Source: Chromera velia
Taxonomy: Eukaryota > Sar > Chromeraceae
Length of the DNA: 54,097 bases
NCBI GenBank assembly: GCA_018398765.1
Contig: JAHBMJ010000186.1
Coordinates: 1-54,097 of the forward strand
Direction: 5' to 3'
Numbering within the stretch: position 1 is the stretch's first letter; the number at the start of each line of letters is the position of its first letter. The notes beneath the pieces are model-generated. The model did no database searches. It had not been told where the DNA came from and saw nothing but the letters and a program-made list of their open reading frames with translations. The position numbers and the translations under genes are program-made. Below are positions 23,401-34,765 of this stretch, piece by piece.

Positions 23401-26330
23401 CCCTCTTGAATGCATCGCTCTGCTGCCTTATTGAGAGACTAATTGCAAGTATTCTGCTGAAACCAGAGCTCTTTGTTGTCCACTTGGTTCACTCTCTGCA
23501 GATGTCTGTGGAAGCGGAGACACAAACCAAAAGGGCACCGCCACAGGCAGAAGCTCCGCACCCTATCCGCGCCCTTCCTCCCTATGTCCATCCGATGGTA
23601 TTCGAGAAGGACGGCGCCGTCTCCATTCCCTTCACACGAATTCTTCACGTTAGGCGTTTATCTGTTCTTGTCTGTCCTGACTCCGAGGAAGCCGGTGCAG
23701 ATGAAGAGAAGGGAGGGGAGCGGCAAGAGAGCGTCGTGCAGATTTTCTGCAAATTCGGGAAGAACAAATTCCTTCTACAGATGCGCAGTGGTCTCAGCAA
23801 CAATCGGGGGAATTCAACAGACCTCGAAACATTTGCATTCGAACTCTCCGAGCGACTGACGAAGATGCGGGAGGCGGCTAATCTCAGAAAAGCTCCGGAA
23901 TGGAGACGTCGAGAGCTCGCAGCACAAGAAACAGCAAGAGGTGTTCGTTCCTCTCTCTGGGACGTTCCTCGCTCCTTGTGGAAATCCTTCGTGAGAGATC
24001 ACCCGTTCGTCTATTTGGTCGACTGCTCGGAGGAGGGGGTGTCAAGGGTGGACAAGGCTCTGGTCACCTGTGCAGACATCGTCTTTACTCTGGCGGTCAG
24101 TGGGGACGAGGGACTTTGGCATTCATGAAGAGATCAATTTGCAGGTGCAAGTCGTCCTCAGAGCTTATGTCATTGCGATCGATCGATCAGAGAAAGTACG
24201 GTTGATTTCTTTCTCTTCTTTTCTCGTCGTGGCGCCCGTCGTTTTCCAAACCAGCCTTCAAATCAATCGATAAGGTACCCCATTCATACAAAATTGTCTT
24301 CGTAAATCAACGAATGCAGGTGATAGCAGTCTTTTTCGGAGCAGACGGAGAGCAGAGTGAGTACAACCCAGGAGATGCGGCCGTGGGGGAGATCCTCTCC
24401 TCGCTGCTGGGCGTTTTTTCGTCGATTGTCTCATGGAACTACAGGGTCGTTTTTGCAACCTTCCTCTCAGAGGTGATCTCTGTGATTCCTCTGACCATCA
24501 TAGAAGGGATGATCTACCGTCGCCCTCCCTTCATCACTCCACTCGCTCCACTCCTCGATGACCTCCAAACCGGAAGGCAACTGAAGATGTCCAAAGTTGA
24601 ACTTCTCATTCAACAGCAGGAAGCGAATAGACGGAGACGGATGCGACAGGTCACCGGAAGACTCAGCAGGTGAGTGGAGACGAGGAATCTCAGAAAGTTG
24701 TAATGAAAATCATTTACACATGCAGACTCACCTACTTCGGACAGAACGCTCAGTACGTACATAATTTTGCGGACAGTACCAGGGAGCAAATTCATTTGAA
24801 TTTTTTCGTCCGTTTTGACTCATGCGCACCTCTTCTGTCTCCTCAAAAGTTAGTCGTTCGCACGGACGGACCGGAACCCGACGAACATATTTGGTTCCTT
24901 TCCTCTCGTTCCATGCACTCCTCGAATATGTTCGTCTTCCAATTTGAACACAGGTTCGCCTCTCAAAACCTCATTCGCCTGAAATCATCTCTCAGCATGA
25001 GAGGGGGTCGGTCTGGAGCCTCAGAAGACGAGGTCGATACCCGGACGATTCGGCAAAATCAACTCAGGCACAACATGCGCAGGTCGACTGCTGATCAGTC
25101 TGAAGTCGCATTGCAATCAAGTGCAAAGAAAGAAGGGTTGGCAAACCCAGATGACAGGGAGAAAAAGAAGATGAGAGTAGCACCGTCATCAGAAGCGCTC
25201 AGACCGCCCACACGGGATGGAAGCCTGAGAAGAGAGAAAAGAAAACTCTGGCTTCTGCCCGCTGCACAGAGAGAAAAATATTTGAAGAGAGCGTTTGTCC
25301 TGCAATGGGTCGGGAGGGTTTTGGCCCTCCTGGTCTTCTTGTCTTCGGCCTATTATCTGTTCATGTTCTCACTTGTCTACGCGTCCACTCCCGACGATCT
25401 GAAGGGGTTCTTCACATCCTCCGGCTTCTGTTTCCTCATCGACAGCCTCGTCCGACCTCTCGCGGTCTCCTTCGTCGCAACCGCACTTACCAGAATGCTG
25501 GTTCGTCGTCCTTTGCCACCCCTTGCTCTACCATAGTCTGAGCATCTCCTCACAATGCAACTCTTCGCATCCCCTAGTTTTGCTTTCTCGAGTGCCCTCG
25601 TCGTCTTTGTAGGTTGTGATCATGCGCATATTTCTGTGAAAGTATCCGAGTTTGTGTTTCTATGAGCATGCATGCATGCATGCATGTGTGTGTGTGTGTG
25701 TGTGTGAGTGAGTGAGTGATGTCTGTGACAGAGCAAGCAGCTGTGGCCTTTACTCTTTTTTTTTTTCCATCATGCTTCTTCTGTTCCACTGTCTCTCTTG
25801 TTCATCTTGTCTTGTCGCAGGTCCGTCGAAATTCCCGTATCGCCGTGCGGGTGCTCTCCGGCTTCCCTGAGCTCTCCCACTTTTCCTCTCAGAAGTCTTC
25901 AGACACCCTCGATTCATCTGAGGGACAGGAAGAGTCTCTTCAGAGCTCTATCTTTCTGGTCGACGATTCGGGAGATGTCAACGTGAATGCAGAGGAGGAC
26001 GAGGAGAGACAAGAAGAAGCGTCGGATGAAGAAGAAGACGAAGAAGAGGAAGAGATTCCAAACGAGCCGGAGACAGTCCTCGAAATGATGCCATTAAGTC
26101 CGTCTCCAGCCTCAAAGAGGTCAATCAAGGTTCAGGATGCAGATTACGAGCGACCGCTTGCTGCCGTTCTCCCCTCTTCATGGAGAGGCCTGCAGACTCA
26201 GCAAGAGAGCCGAGAGAGTTCTGTGGTTGACCTAGAAGGACAACGGAATCCAAATCGGATGGCGAGCATGCAGAAATCGATGCTTCGCGTCATTGAGAAA
26301 CTGTCTCCCAAGAGCAATGGAGGAACATAA
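11864..26330 (+). CDS. RCC1 propeller-EGF-GPS-polycystin-1-like membrane protein
   Basis: Twenty exons in unbroken phase: 11864-12018, 12115-12434, 13096-13104, 13527-13723, 14183-14369, 15328-15467, 15844-15973, 16404-16538, 17585-17713, 18249-18386, 18815-18873, 19227-19472, 19845-20127, 20430-21010, 21279-21666, 21882-23170, 23502-24095, 24320-24669, 24726-25500, 25821-26330 (about 2204 residues). Order: signal peptide (hydrophobic LLLLLFSPLF near residues 17-26), seven RCC1 blades (about 51-380), three EGF modules (380-510), a linker, the GPS motif (904-944), TM1 (about 974-998), a long cytoplasmic stretch, TM2-TM5 and an acidic tail. Likely a self-cleaved surface receptor-like protein. 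Start ATG 11864 directly precedes the signal peptide; an in-frame ATG at 11753 would bury it. The single-gene model rests on phase continuity across all 19 introns. Ligand and function are unknown. Confidence 0.85.
12752..12868. repeat. 39-bp minisatellite, three units
   Basis: Three tandem copies of a 39-base unit (CCCGTCYACATGCATGACTC... ending in GCCTGCCTG) in the intron between exon 2 and the microexon of the GPS gene. The second and third copies appear identical; the first has one C/T change. Confidence 0.9.
13042..13083. repeat. (GT)n before the microexon
   Basis: A GT tract ending 12 bases before the 9-nt exon. A similar CT/GT compound repeat at 13470-13524 precedes the next exon. Confidence 0.9.
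13096..13104 (+). other. 9-nt microexon of the GPS gene
   Basis: Flanked by TTTGCAG and GTCAGC. Joining exon 2 (ending at 12434), these nine bases and exon 4 (starting at 13527) restores G-QL-G of RCC1 repeat 3 in frame (GGSGQLGHGNTNDE). Without it the frame also holds but the repeat lacks three conserved residues, GQL. Confidence 0.75.
14373..15240. repeat. Polypurine tract (GAAA/GGAA/GAAT)n in an intron
   Basis: About 870 bases of almost pure purine on the plus strand, built from GAAA, GGAA, GGGA and GAAT blocks. It lies in the intron between exons ending at 14369 and starting at 15328. Blocks of the type GAAAG...GAATGAAT...GACGGAAAG recur, showing larger-scale duplication inside the tract. 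Confidence 0.95.
16404..18386 (+). other. Three EGF-like modules, each on its own phase 1-1 exon
   Basis: Exons 16404-16538, 17585-17713 and 18249-18386 each encode one six-cysteine EGF module ending in GYxGDGxxC or GFTGDG. The middle one starts DVDEC, the calcium-binding EGF form. The first and third are near-identical (TDECT, NCNANA, DTAPSFTCAC), pointing to a recent exon duplication. All three exons are phase 1-1, the classic arrangement for exon shuffling of extracellular modules. Confidence 0.92.
17066..17404. repeat. Polypyrimidine (TTTC)n/(TC)n/(TTAC)n tract in an intron
   Basis: The mirror situation to the tract at 14373: pyrimidine-only on the plus strand, in the intron between the first and second EGF exons. 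Confidence 0.95.
18540..18611. repeat. (GAAT)n microsatellite
   Basis: A tetranucleotide array in the intron after the third EGF exon. Confidence 0.92.
21279..21398 (+). other. GPS autoproteolysis motif
   Basis: The exon opens with CHFWDESAGKWSSDGC and continues to CRCSHLTDF. This has the four cysteines, two tryptophans and HLT triad of the G-protein-coupled-receptor proteolysis site, which cuts between L and T. The preceding 581-base exon (20430-21010) probably supplies the rest of the GAIN domain. The first transmembrane helix follows about 30 residues later, as in adhesion receptors and polycystin-1. Confidence 0.92.
21486..25500 (+). other. Polycystin-1-like five-helix membrane region
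   Basis: After the GPS, hydrophobic segments occur at NVAMWLVTGTLMFCFALLL (TM1, from 21486), CADIVFTLAV joined to IAVFF (TM2), VVFATFLSEVISVIPLTII (TM3), WVGRVLALLVFLSSAYYL (TM4) and GFFTSSGFCFLIDSLVRPL (TM5). A large cytoplasmic loop separates TM1 and TM2, and pairs 2-3 and 4-5 are spaced as in polycystin-1; the TM5 region resembles its FLQSxxxTQPLK segment. After TM5 the chain ends in a Glu/Asp-rich tail, so the six-helix channel portion of polycystins is absent. A PLAT domain should lie between TM1 and TM2, but I cannot recognise it with confidence. Confidence 0.6.
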
Positions 26331-27628
26331 GGGAACAAATACTTGTACAAGCACACACATATCACAGGATTGATTGGGGGCAAGAGAGCACAAGAAAAAA
26401 GTCTCTGGCAGTTTTAGAGGCATCCAGGGGGGGCGGGGTTGGAACTCGACGCGGAAAAAAGCGGGGGGTTGATCGATTGACATACAAGTGCAGATTGTTA
26501 GAGAAGTCTTCTTCGTCTGTCGATTTATGAAAAAAATGTCCTTTCATTTTCTGACGGTAATCTGACGGACCCGTCGTTGCATGTTTTCTGTCTTTCGGTG
26601 CAATACCATGTGTTCTCGAAGTGATCCACCGTTTGCATTTTTATGTCTGACGTTCTTTCTTTGGCCATGATCTGTTCGCAGCAACCAAGAATGACTATCA
26701 GGGCATCCGTTTGCATGCGTGCGGGAGTAGCTCTGCATTTTCACATTTATACGTCTGTCTTTTCCTGTGACGCTGTCACATCGCCATGACCTTTTGCGAT
26801 CCATAGGGGCGGGTGCATGGGGGGGTGGGGGGGGGGCGTGGTGGTCGTCGTGGGAAATGACGACCAGAAAAAACAGTATTGGTCTCAGATCAATCAATCA
26901 ATCAATCACTCGAGAGAGGGATCGAGCGGGTGGATGTAAGAAGAAAGACAAGAAGTGACGTTCTGCAGCCTGGGTTCATCCGGGTATTCGACGAAATCAG
27001 GCACAAGGAAAGAAAAAGATTGATTCGATTTCACTAGACATCTTTTCATTCGATTGCCAGCAGCATCTAGTGCAGAATCTGAAACATTCCGCCTTCATGT
27101 TTGTTTTTTGCTGGCTCGGAATGTTTGGCTTCTGTCTCTCCGTCTGCATTTTTTTCTCTCTCTTTTCCTCACTCTCTCTCTCTCCCCGTTTGTATGTGAG
27201 AGTGCGTCTGCGTGTATTCATCCACACACACGGAGACAGCAAGACACACCCACCCACACACGTCGGACTGGGAGTCGGAACGTGGACTGCTGTCTGCTCT
27301 AGCTTTCGCTTTTCTTCTTCCTCATTTGTCAGTGCGGACGAAGAAGTCTAACAGGCCAGCCGAAAAGCCGTTGTCTGAGAAGACAATCTACTCAAAAAGA
27401 TCCACACCTCCTCCCAAGGGTCTCTGCTACCTAGTAGAACTTGACCTCCTTCTCTGTGACCACCTGGACGCTCGATCATGTCAGCCGCGAAAGGACACCG
27501 AAGGGGAAAACTGATTGAAGTGAGAGGAGAGGAAAGGGGGTGAGTTGGGTTGCGTTGTTGTCGTCTTATTAAGTATAAATTAAAGTGAACTGCTGGCGTA
27601 AAGAACCGAACTGCCTCGATCGTGCGTT

Positions 27629-27699
27629 GCCGCCGAACGCTAGACGCCTATTTATAGGCCGATGGCGATGGCGTATGATGATGATGATGATGATGATAG
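27629..27699. repeat. Interspersed repeat with GCCTATTTATAGGC palindrome, copy 1
   Basis: A block GACGCCTATTTATAGGCCGA followed by TGGCGATGGCGTATGATG and a GAT run. It recurs at 28941-29020 and, more diverged, at 52430-52492. The GCCTA-TTTA-TAGGC core is a perfect small hairpin. Confidence 0.7.
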
Positions 27700-28940
27700 T
27701 CCCTGACGAAGAGGGGAAGAAGGAAGAAAAAGGCAGACAGAGTTCATAAAAAATGAACAGTTTCTTCCAGTTGTGCATGAAGGAGAAGTTGGGCTAGCGG
27801 ACTTTTTCTCCTGGTGATCAGCCTCTGAATCTACAGGGCGACTTTAATGAACCGAAGTAATCTGAAGGGAACCTGAGGAAATCAGGCAATTTATGTGGCG
27901 AAGGGGACCGAAGTAATATCGTTCAAACAAGCAGTCCGTCTGATCGAAATTTATGAACCCTGACTCGGCTCTCATTGAGCTGTCAATTTCCAGTACAGCA
28001 ATGATGTCCTTCTATTGACAAGCTGTCCTTCGTGTAGTGACATCAAGAGAAAAGGATATTAAACAAGGAGGTGAAATCGTAAGAAGAATCATGCAAATGA
28101 AATACACAGGCACTTCGTGGCAAGTTCGTGCGGTGGATTGACACTCATGTACTGCAATTCCACACAAGTCAAACTTAAAAAAAAACCTGGTTCAACTTAC
28201 TATTAAAGTCCTGGCACTGTCCTGGAGGAGCCGGCGTAAAAGCTAACACAGAACTTGATTTTATCGTATTTTCTTTTATAAGCTAGCTTTTTTGAGTTGT
28301 TTAGTCTTATAAATGCACTGAATTTGCAGCTGAAATATAAAAACTGCTTGAATTAGATTTACATATAGAGGTATAAATCAAAGTATGACTGGCATGAATA
28401 TATACTTAATGAATAACTCTCAGGAGAATCATCATATCCCACCTTGAAGCCTAGGGCATAGGAATTTTAAAATTTGTTTTTCAAAGTCATGGGTTTAAGT
28501 AAAAATATGAAAGTCCGCATGTAATTTATAATATAAAAGTTGAAAGTTTAAACCCTACAGATATATATAATTCTGTGTTAATTGAAATCTGTCCATAAAA
28601 CTTTTTGGCTTGCTTGTTTTATTCAGAGTCACTGAAAAATAACGCAGGCAGATAGCTAGTAGTAACTTTTGCCAGTATGTACATCATCGTTGTACAAAAC
28701 TATAAGTATAAAAGTAACATTGAAAAGTTAGTCAGACATATGATGTCTAGCATGATGTACAAAACAGACCACTAAACACACCAGATTATCATCATCATCA
28801 CCAGCGGGTCTAGCTATGCAGTGGGTACAAATTAAGAGAACATATACAAAAAAAATGCATATCCTCAGTTACAGTATTAAAAATGTAGATTGTTATCTAA
28901 TTAAATAAAAGGACTAAACTGCTTTATATAATTATATGCG

Positions 28941-29020
28941 TTGACAGCGACTTGCCGCCTATAATGCAAGACGCCTACTTATAGGCCGATAACGATGGTG
29001 TATGATGATAATGATGATGA
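28941..29020. repeat. Interspersed repeat, copy 2
   Basis: Same orientation and order of words as copy 1: GCGTTG..., GACGCCTACTTATAGGCCGA, CGATGGTGTATGATG, then a GAT/AAT run. Differences in the core are mainly C/T and G/A. Confidence 0.7.
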
Positions 29021-29880
29021 CTCGGATAATAATAAGAAAATAAAATAACAAAAAGCTCGATCATCACTTTTTAAATAAGAGACGAAGCGCAAAAAACTAG
29101 GAAACGACTCTAAAACTAGCCTTATTAGCTGCCCAAAAAGGATCGGTCCCCCCCTACTAACACCCCTGAAACTCCACAAAAAGTAATTGAAGTTTGATTC
29201 ATTTGATAATTGATTAAATGATTTCCACTCGAATTAATTATTTTTAGGATTTGTTAAATAGTTGAATTGTTGATTGTTCAGTTGGTCAATTGGTAGATAC
29301 TGGGAGTCTGGGATTGATATAACACTTATGTGCCAGTGTAAGAATCAAAAACAAACAAAGTGAATTTGATCAGGTCTTTTGCTTTAATTTGCTACAGGAA
29401 ATACTTGCAAGACTGAAAAAGCTGAGGCCAGTTTTTTATTGTAACAGGCCCGCTGAACGAGTTCCAATGCACAATCGCACTATCCTTCTCTCTTTCTTCG
29501 GGTGACTGCAGACTTACACCCACGGGCGGGGGAGAGGTCTCTCGTTTTTTCGGACTCCAGACGACGGACCCGAGGACGAAAAACCATCCGACCAATCACC
29601 CAGACAAACAGTCACGTGTCCCTTCAATTAAATTACAATAAACGCACAGCACCCAGGGGCACTAAACAACAGACTGATGTCACTGCAAGACAACAGCAGC
29701 TTACTCCACTTCCTTCAATGGCACTGCGAGCATCTCATTTGTCGCCTTCAGGCCCCCAAATTACCCTTCGAAGAGAAGATGTGAAAGGATCTAGGCCCAT
29801 GATACAATACGAAAAAATAACGTATACGAAAAAATAACGTCCACTGACACCCAGTTTACCTCCTCATTTAATTTCTTTTC

Positions 29881-30664
29881 TTATATTCCATTGCTCGCAA
29901 GGAGGTTTGAGAAGATGAAGTCCAGTTCGTCCAACAGAATACGCACGTTCTGACCCTTCTGCCCCGCGTGCTTCCCGTCCCCTCCTTGGGAACACTCTTT
30001 CCGCTTGCAGTTGATGGAATACCTGCATCATGCATGCACTCGTCAGTCACCACACATTTTTACTTTCGCTGTTTCACTCACTTACTTATTTACCCACTCG
30101 CTAACTCACCTACTCATTCACCGAGTCACTCACTCTCCCACTCACCGATAACGAAATTCATCCTACAAGATACGCCAGCGTCTCCAGGGGAGAAATAGAG
30201 AGATCCATTCCATCGCAATAATTGACATCAAACTTTTAGAATGCATATACACAGGGTCATACAGCAAGGCCCTTTCCATGACCAGAAATTTCCATTTGGC
30301 CGTTTCTGTATAACCAACAAACGTACTGGATTCCTCATAAACGATCGAACAAAATCAAATCAAATCCTAGCAGCTGACCACTGCCAGTGCGGCATCGCTT
30401 GCATGAACCCAATCCCGCTCTGCGCGTATCCGGTCATCGGCAAGACGGATCCCCCCCCCCCCCNTCCCGTCCCCCGCTGTTGCCTCTGCCACCTCTGCCA
30501 CTCTTGCCATTGGTTGTTTCTCTGTCTCACCATGTCTCCTGCAAAGATGTGCCCGAAGGTCGCGCTGCCCCACTTGAAACTCCAGAGCTCTACCGTGGTC
30601 GCTCCGGGCGGCTGCAGAAAGGACCAATCAATGGCATTGAATCGATCATCCGCACGAACACACA

Positions 30665-30699
<35 letters not shown>

Positions 30700-33456
30700 G
30701 CACACACACGCACGCACGCACACACGCACACACATGCACGCACGCACGCACGCACGCACAGAAGGACAGAGAGCCACAAAGAGACAGACAGAGATAGAAA
30801 CACTCTTGTCGACCAACCGACCATCCACCACGTGTGTCCCACTGCATTCCCATGTGCTGCAATGAGCATTGTCGCGTTGAGGGCGAAAGTCTTGACTTGT
30901 TCGCGAAACGGAATGTCCTCCGCATGCATGACCTGGAACGAGGCTTTTCTCTCCTTCAAGAAAACTTTCAACTCCTCAATGTTCTCTATCTTCCTGTCGC
31001 GTTTTCTGTCGACAATCACAACATGCTGTTTGTCCGGGTCTGGTCGGAACTCTGCGGCCCTTTTCATCGCAAAGTTTCGTTCCGTCTTTGTCAGGACAGC
31101 CCTGAAGACCATGTCTCTCAGAGTGGAGTACACCCGAGGATCAGGCACCGGGTCGTGTTCGCACCCGCAGCAATCGCACCTGTTCCCGAGACCGATAACT
31201 GCAGTCTCATAACAGACCTGCACGCACGGCCATATACCAAAAGGAAAAAGAAAAATCCCATTTTCTCTTGAGGGTATTGTATACAGAGGACAGTTTCCCT
31301 GTTCAGAGCGTTTCAGTACAGTCGAGTATCGTTTGATGAGTTCCTTCCAGACCCACAACGACGCACATTCTCTCCAAGCCCCGGCAATTCTTGCTGAAAG
31401 CTGAATGCCTTCCCCCGAAAACAAAACGAAATAAGAGGAGCACAAACAAACAAACAAACTTACCGGCATCCCATGGGTGAAGTCTGCGGGGCTGACTCGA
31501 CTCTCGCTGTCTTGTTTGAACAACACGGCGTCGATGTTCTTGTCCAGCCAGGCGGCATCAAAAAAGCGTCGCCGCTCTGCGACAGGATAGACCACATGAA
31601 CTCTCTCGTTCCTCCAGGCCTCGAAGTCCAAAATTTCACTCTCCGTCTCCGTCTCCGAGTCCTCCTCCTGCATCCTCCTCGCTGTCTCTGGAGTGTCTGT
31701 CGAGACGGCAGTCTCATTCTTGCTCTCTCCCTGTCTGCTATTGACATTGTCTCTGTGCTCAGGGTTTTTGTACCACTCCGAGAGTGCACTGATGAGGGGA
31801 ACAACGTTGTTCATGATGTTATGGGACATGTGGTAGGGCCACACTGTGCCTGCCACAAAGAGCGTGGCCCCTCTGAGGACCGTCACTTCGTCGGTCAGAG
31901 GCAGAACTCGGACGGAGGGATTCCACCAGACGTCCGTGTACTTCGCCGAGGCCGCAATGTTGACCTGCAAAGCTAGGAGTCGGGAAGTGTGGGTGTGCAC
32001 GTGTATAGGCAGACAGAAGGAGAGACGCCCACAGGGAGAGGGAGAAAAGATGAGGGACTCAAAATCCAAGAGGAAGAAATGTACAACAGCAGTAGAACAG
32101 GTCGAAGAAAGAGAAGTCTCTTCTGTTGCTGAATTTCGACATGGCCTCTGTGTGTGTGTGAGTGCGTGTGTGTGTGTCTCTCCGTTTGCCGCGCCACAGA
32201 ATAAATTCAATTAATGTTTCTCCAATCTGTTTTATTTGGAGAGTCAAAGAAACCACTGGACCAAGTGACCTTGGGAATTTCGTTTTGTTTGGCGACCGTG
32301 GGAGGGCCCTTCTCTCGTGTGTACACGGGCATTGCAGGGAAAAAGGGGGCTGCATTACAGGGAGAGAGCACAGAGGAAGCGCCGCATGAAAGATATGCAT
32401 GCAAAAGCACAGAATGTGGAACAGTATTGCGACCTCGGTGTGACTTGGAAGACATGTGGGTAGACCGGCATGACGACAGATGAGTGATAATCAAGTGATA
32501 CGTGAGTGATTTGTTTGCTGTGTGTCCATGCACAGGCCAAAAGCTTCCTCTTTTCCTTTAAATTCAACGAAATCGCGCCTGCTCTTCTGACTTGGGTCTC
32601 GACTACAAAATGCACAGCTTCGTATCGCGTGCAGACCAGTGTTTTTCCCAATTCAAGAAAGAAGATGATCCGATCCAATTTACTGACTGTTCTCTTTGTC
32701 TCCAGCAATCATGCAGAGGTGCTTGGCCACCATCACACCCGTCCGTCCCCCCTGCTTCCCGATGAACTCGAAGGACGGAGTCAGGTGCCCCACCTTCACA
32801 GCCCTGTCGAGAGGGCGCTGCCGAGCTAAACGGGCAGCCTTCCTAATGTCCCACTCGTCCTGTTCGCTTTGCGGGACCATTTGGACCATTTTTGCGGGTC
32901 CTGGTGGAAGGAGGCTCGGTGGCTTTGGTGGTTCTGACTTCTTTGCATCGGTTGGGGACGATGGTGTTTGGCCCCCGCTCGAATTTTGCTTTTGCACTGC
33001 TGGTCCATTTTCGGATGCAGACGTTGCGAGCTGCGCCGCGGCGTGTGCTTGTTGAGAATCAGTCGGACTCGGACTATTTGAATTCGACTTCGTTATTGTG
33101 GCAACATTTTCAGTTTTTTCTGAAGTTGTTTCCTCGCTTGGGAGAGTTTCAGGGGGAGGAGAGGATGACTGTCTGTGAAATTGCAGAAGCGAGAGGAAGG
33201 CAAGAAGAACAAAGACGAGTAGCAACGAAACCAAAACAATGAGCGCAAGAGAGCGGTGTCGTGTTTTCGATCCTGCTCCTCCTGATGTCCTTTTGTGGCT
33301 GTCTGAGTGTCCAAGGGGAAGTGGCAACGATTTCCCAGTCTCCGGGTCCGTTTCTGTTTCCGGCAGGCTCCTGTTTCGACAGAAGGAATCCTGTCCTCCT
33401 CCCTGATTGAGGGAAGTGTGCGTCCCCGATGGGGACTCACCTGGAACTATCGCCAT
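29881..33456 (-). CDS. GT61-family-like glycosyltransferase, type II membrane protein
   Basis: Exons on the minus strand: 33456-32688, 31972-31464, 31400-31320, 31217-30822, 30611-30531, 30419-30382 and 30022-29881; 671 residues with agreeing phases. A short basic cytoplasmic tail precedes one transmembrane helix (ALIVLVSLLLVFVLLAFL, about 71-88), then a Ser/Pro/Thr-rich stem, the usual Golgi type II layout. GT61 landmarks: VCYETAVIGL (454-463), RKRDRKIENIEEL (524-536; family RxxxRxIxNxxEL), HGNAVGHTWWM spliced to PPGATTVELW (575-595; family HGAGLTNxxFxPPG...VEL). The family includes EOGT, POMGNT2 and plant xylosyl- and arabinosyltransferases acting on glycoproteins or polysaccharides; donor and acceptor are not predictable here. 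The acceptor at 31972 (CTCCTAG) and the donor at 31319 (GTACTG) are the weakest junctions; the 38-nt exon 30419-30382 is short but fits. Confidence 0.82.
30464..30464. other. Ambiguous base N in a poly-C run
   Basis: The only N in the window, at the end of a 13-C run inside the intron between exons 30611-30531 and 30419-30382. The run length is therefore uncertain, but no coding exon is affected. Confidence 0.95.
30660..30765. repeat. (CA)n / (CACG)n microsatellite
   Basis: A CA-rich array with CG interruptions in a glycosyltransferase intron; read on the minus strand it is (TG)n close to the acceptor of exon 30611-30531. Confidence 0.92.
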
Positions 33457-34264
33457 GCGCTTCTGAATCGTGTAGAGCCGGGTCGTTCGCTGTGTAGTTC
33501 TGTATGGAGGTGTTCCACTGCAACAGTCAATTCAGGGAGTGAACAACGGCTGGCTATACATGTATGTATTTCTTGAACTACGGCACAGCAGAATCCTTGG
33601 CCTGTCTCCACTTTGTCATCTTACTGCGATAGTTTGTGTCCATGCCAAACATGTTCTCTCCCACAAGTCTACCAAATCAAGTTTTGGAGGGCGTTATGCA
33701 TGCATCAGAATTTAGGGCGCATTGATAGCTATATATAGTATATTAATATAGCCAGTGCGTGCAATGATCGAATGTATTCATTGAATAACCGATGCATGCA
33801 TGCATCATTAAAGTCATGCATGTTAAAATTAAAAATTCTTTTTTAAAAACGCTGCTTTTCGCGCGCACGCGCACGTGCGCGCGTGCGTGGCAGTGACTGC
33901 GCCCTAAATTTTGCGCGCCTTGGGCTTCGGCTTGCACTATATGCTTGCATGCGTTAAAATCCACGCAAAATTATTTATCTAGCTTACTGGCAATCAGAAA
34001 GCTTGAAGAAGAAGAATCTACTATAAGAAGAGTTTACCAAAAAAAGAATTAAGAGCCCATTCTACCTTAGATTGTACTAAAATTTAGCCCAATCAGAAGT
34101 GAACAAAAGCGTATTGAGGCTAATAGTATAATAATGGAGACCACCACGGAGACAGCCAAAAACGACAGCCTGGTTTTGCTTGATCTAATACATAATTTTC
34201 TAAATAATTTTCATTTTTTTTTGTGATTTATCTAAGATTATCAATAGTTTTGAAAGCTAGTTAA

Positions 34265-34599
34265 GAACTTAGGTAAGGTGGAGGTGTGTGTCAAGGTGTC
34301 ATGACAGGTAAGTCTCTATGGTCTGTACCCAAGTCTGTACAACTCCTAGAGAAGTCTGTAAAAGTAATAGTAATACTTTCAGTCCGAAAGCAAAGCAATG
34401 AATCCAATCTCGCATGCTATCCAAAGCATGATACGCATAGAAATAATAAAACAATACGTCCGCGCGATAATCGCTCGGCGCGGTGATTATTCCAAATTTA
34501 TTCGCTACATGCGCGCAACACGCATACATGACACAAACCTAGCCAAGCCCATGGCCCAATGCACGGCACGGTACCCCGACGGCTACCTGTACTTCAACT
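34265..34599. repeat. 0.33-kb dispersed repeat, copy 1
   Basis: A 335-base segment running from GAACTTAGGTAAGGTGGAGG to CGGCTACCTGTACTTCAACT. It aligns over its whole length with 38922-39245. Its one length difference is an 11-base insertion (CAAATTTATTC) next to an existing TTATTC. Confidence 0.9.
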
Positions 34600-34740
34600 C
34601 TCCTCCTTAATTATATTGCCGAAGCAAAAGTAAAACGTTGCAGAAAAAATACGTAAGGCACTGCGAGCGATACGATTCAGGACAAATTTCAGTCCAGCAA
34701 AGACAACAATAAAAATAAAAACAGCCATATGCTCTAACAA

Positions 34741-34765
34741 TGCATGCTCTACCGATTGAGGTAGG
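34741..34765 (-). other. tRNA-like A-box word
   Basis: The minus strand reads ACCTCAATCGGTAGAGCATG, which resembles the D-arm / Pol III A box of a tRNA. No anticodon or T-arm follows in the right place, so this is not a tRNA gene; a tRNA-derived repeat fragment is possible. Confidence 0.35.

Larger units (their letters stand above)
26331..29880. other. Spacer between two convergent genes
   Basis: About 3.5 kb between the 3' ends of the GPS gene (+) and the glycosyltransferase gene (-). The left third is mixed; 27900-29400 is AT-rich. It contains two copies of an interspersed repeat (27629-27699 and 28941-29020). No open frame has convincing coding character. Confidence 0.6.

Noticed and set aside
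24142-24196. Possible extra exon of the GPS gene (VQVVLRAYVIAID)
   Set aside because: The junction 24095/24320 is in phase and gives a continuous transmembrane helix; adding this piece would split it.
30241-31212. 323-codon plus-strand open frame
   Set aside because: Antisense to the glycosyltransferase exons and crosses a CA microsatellite and the N; no domain.
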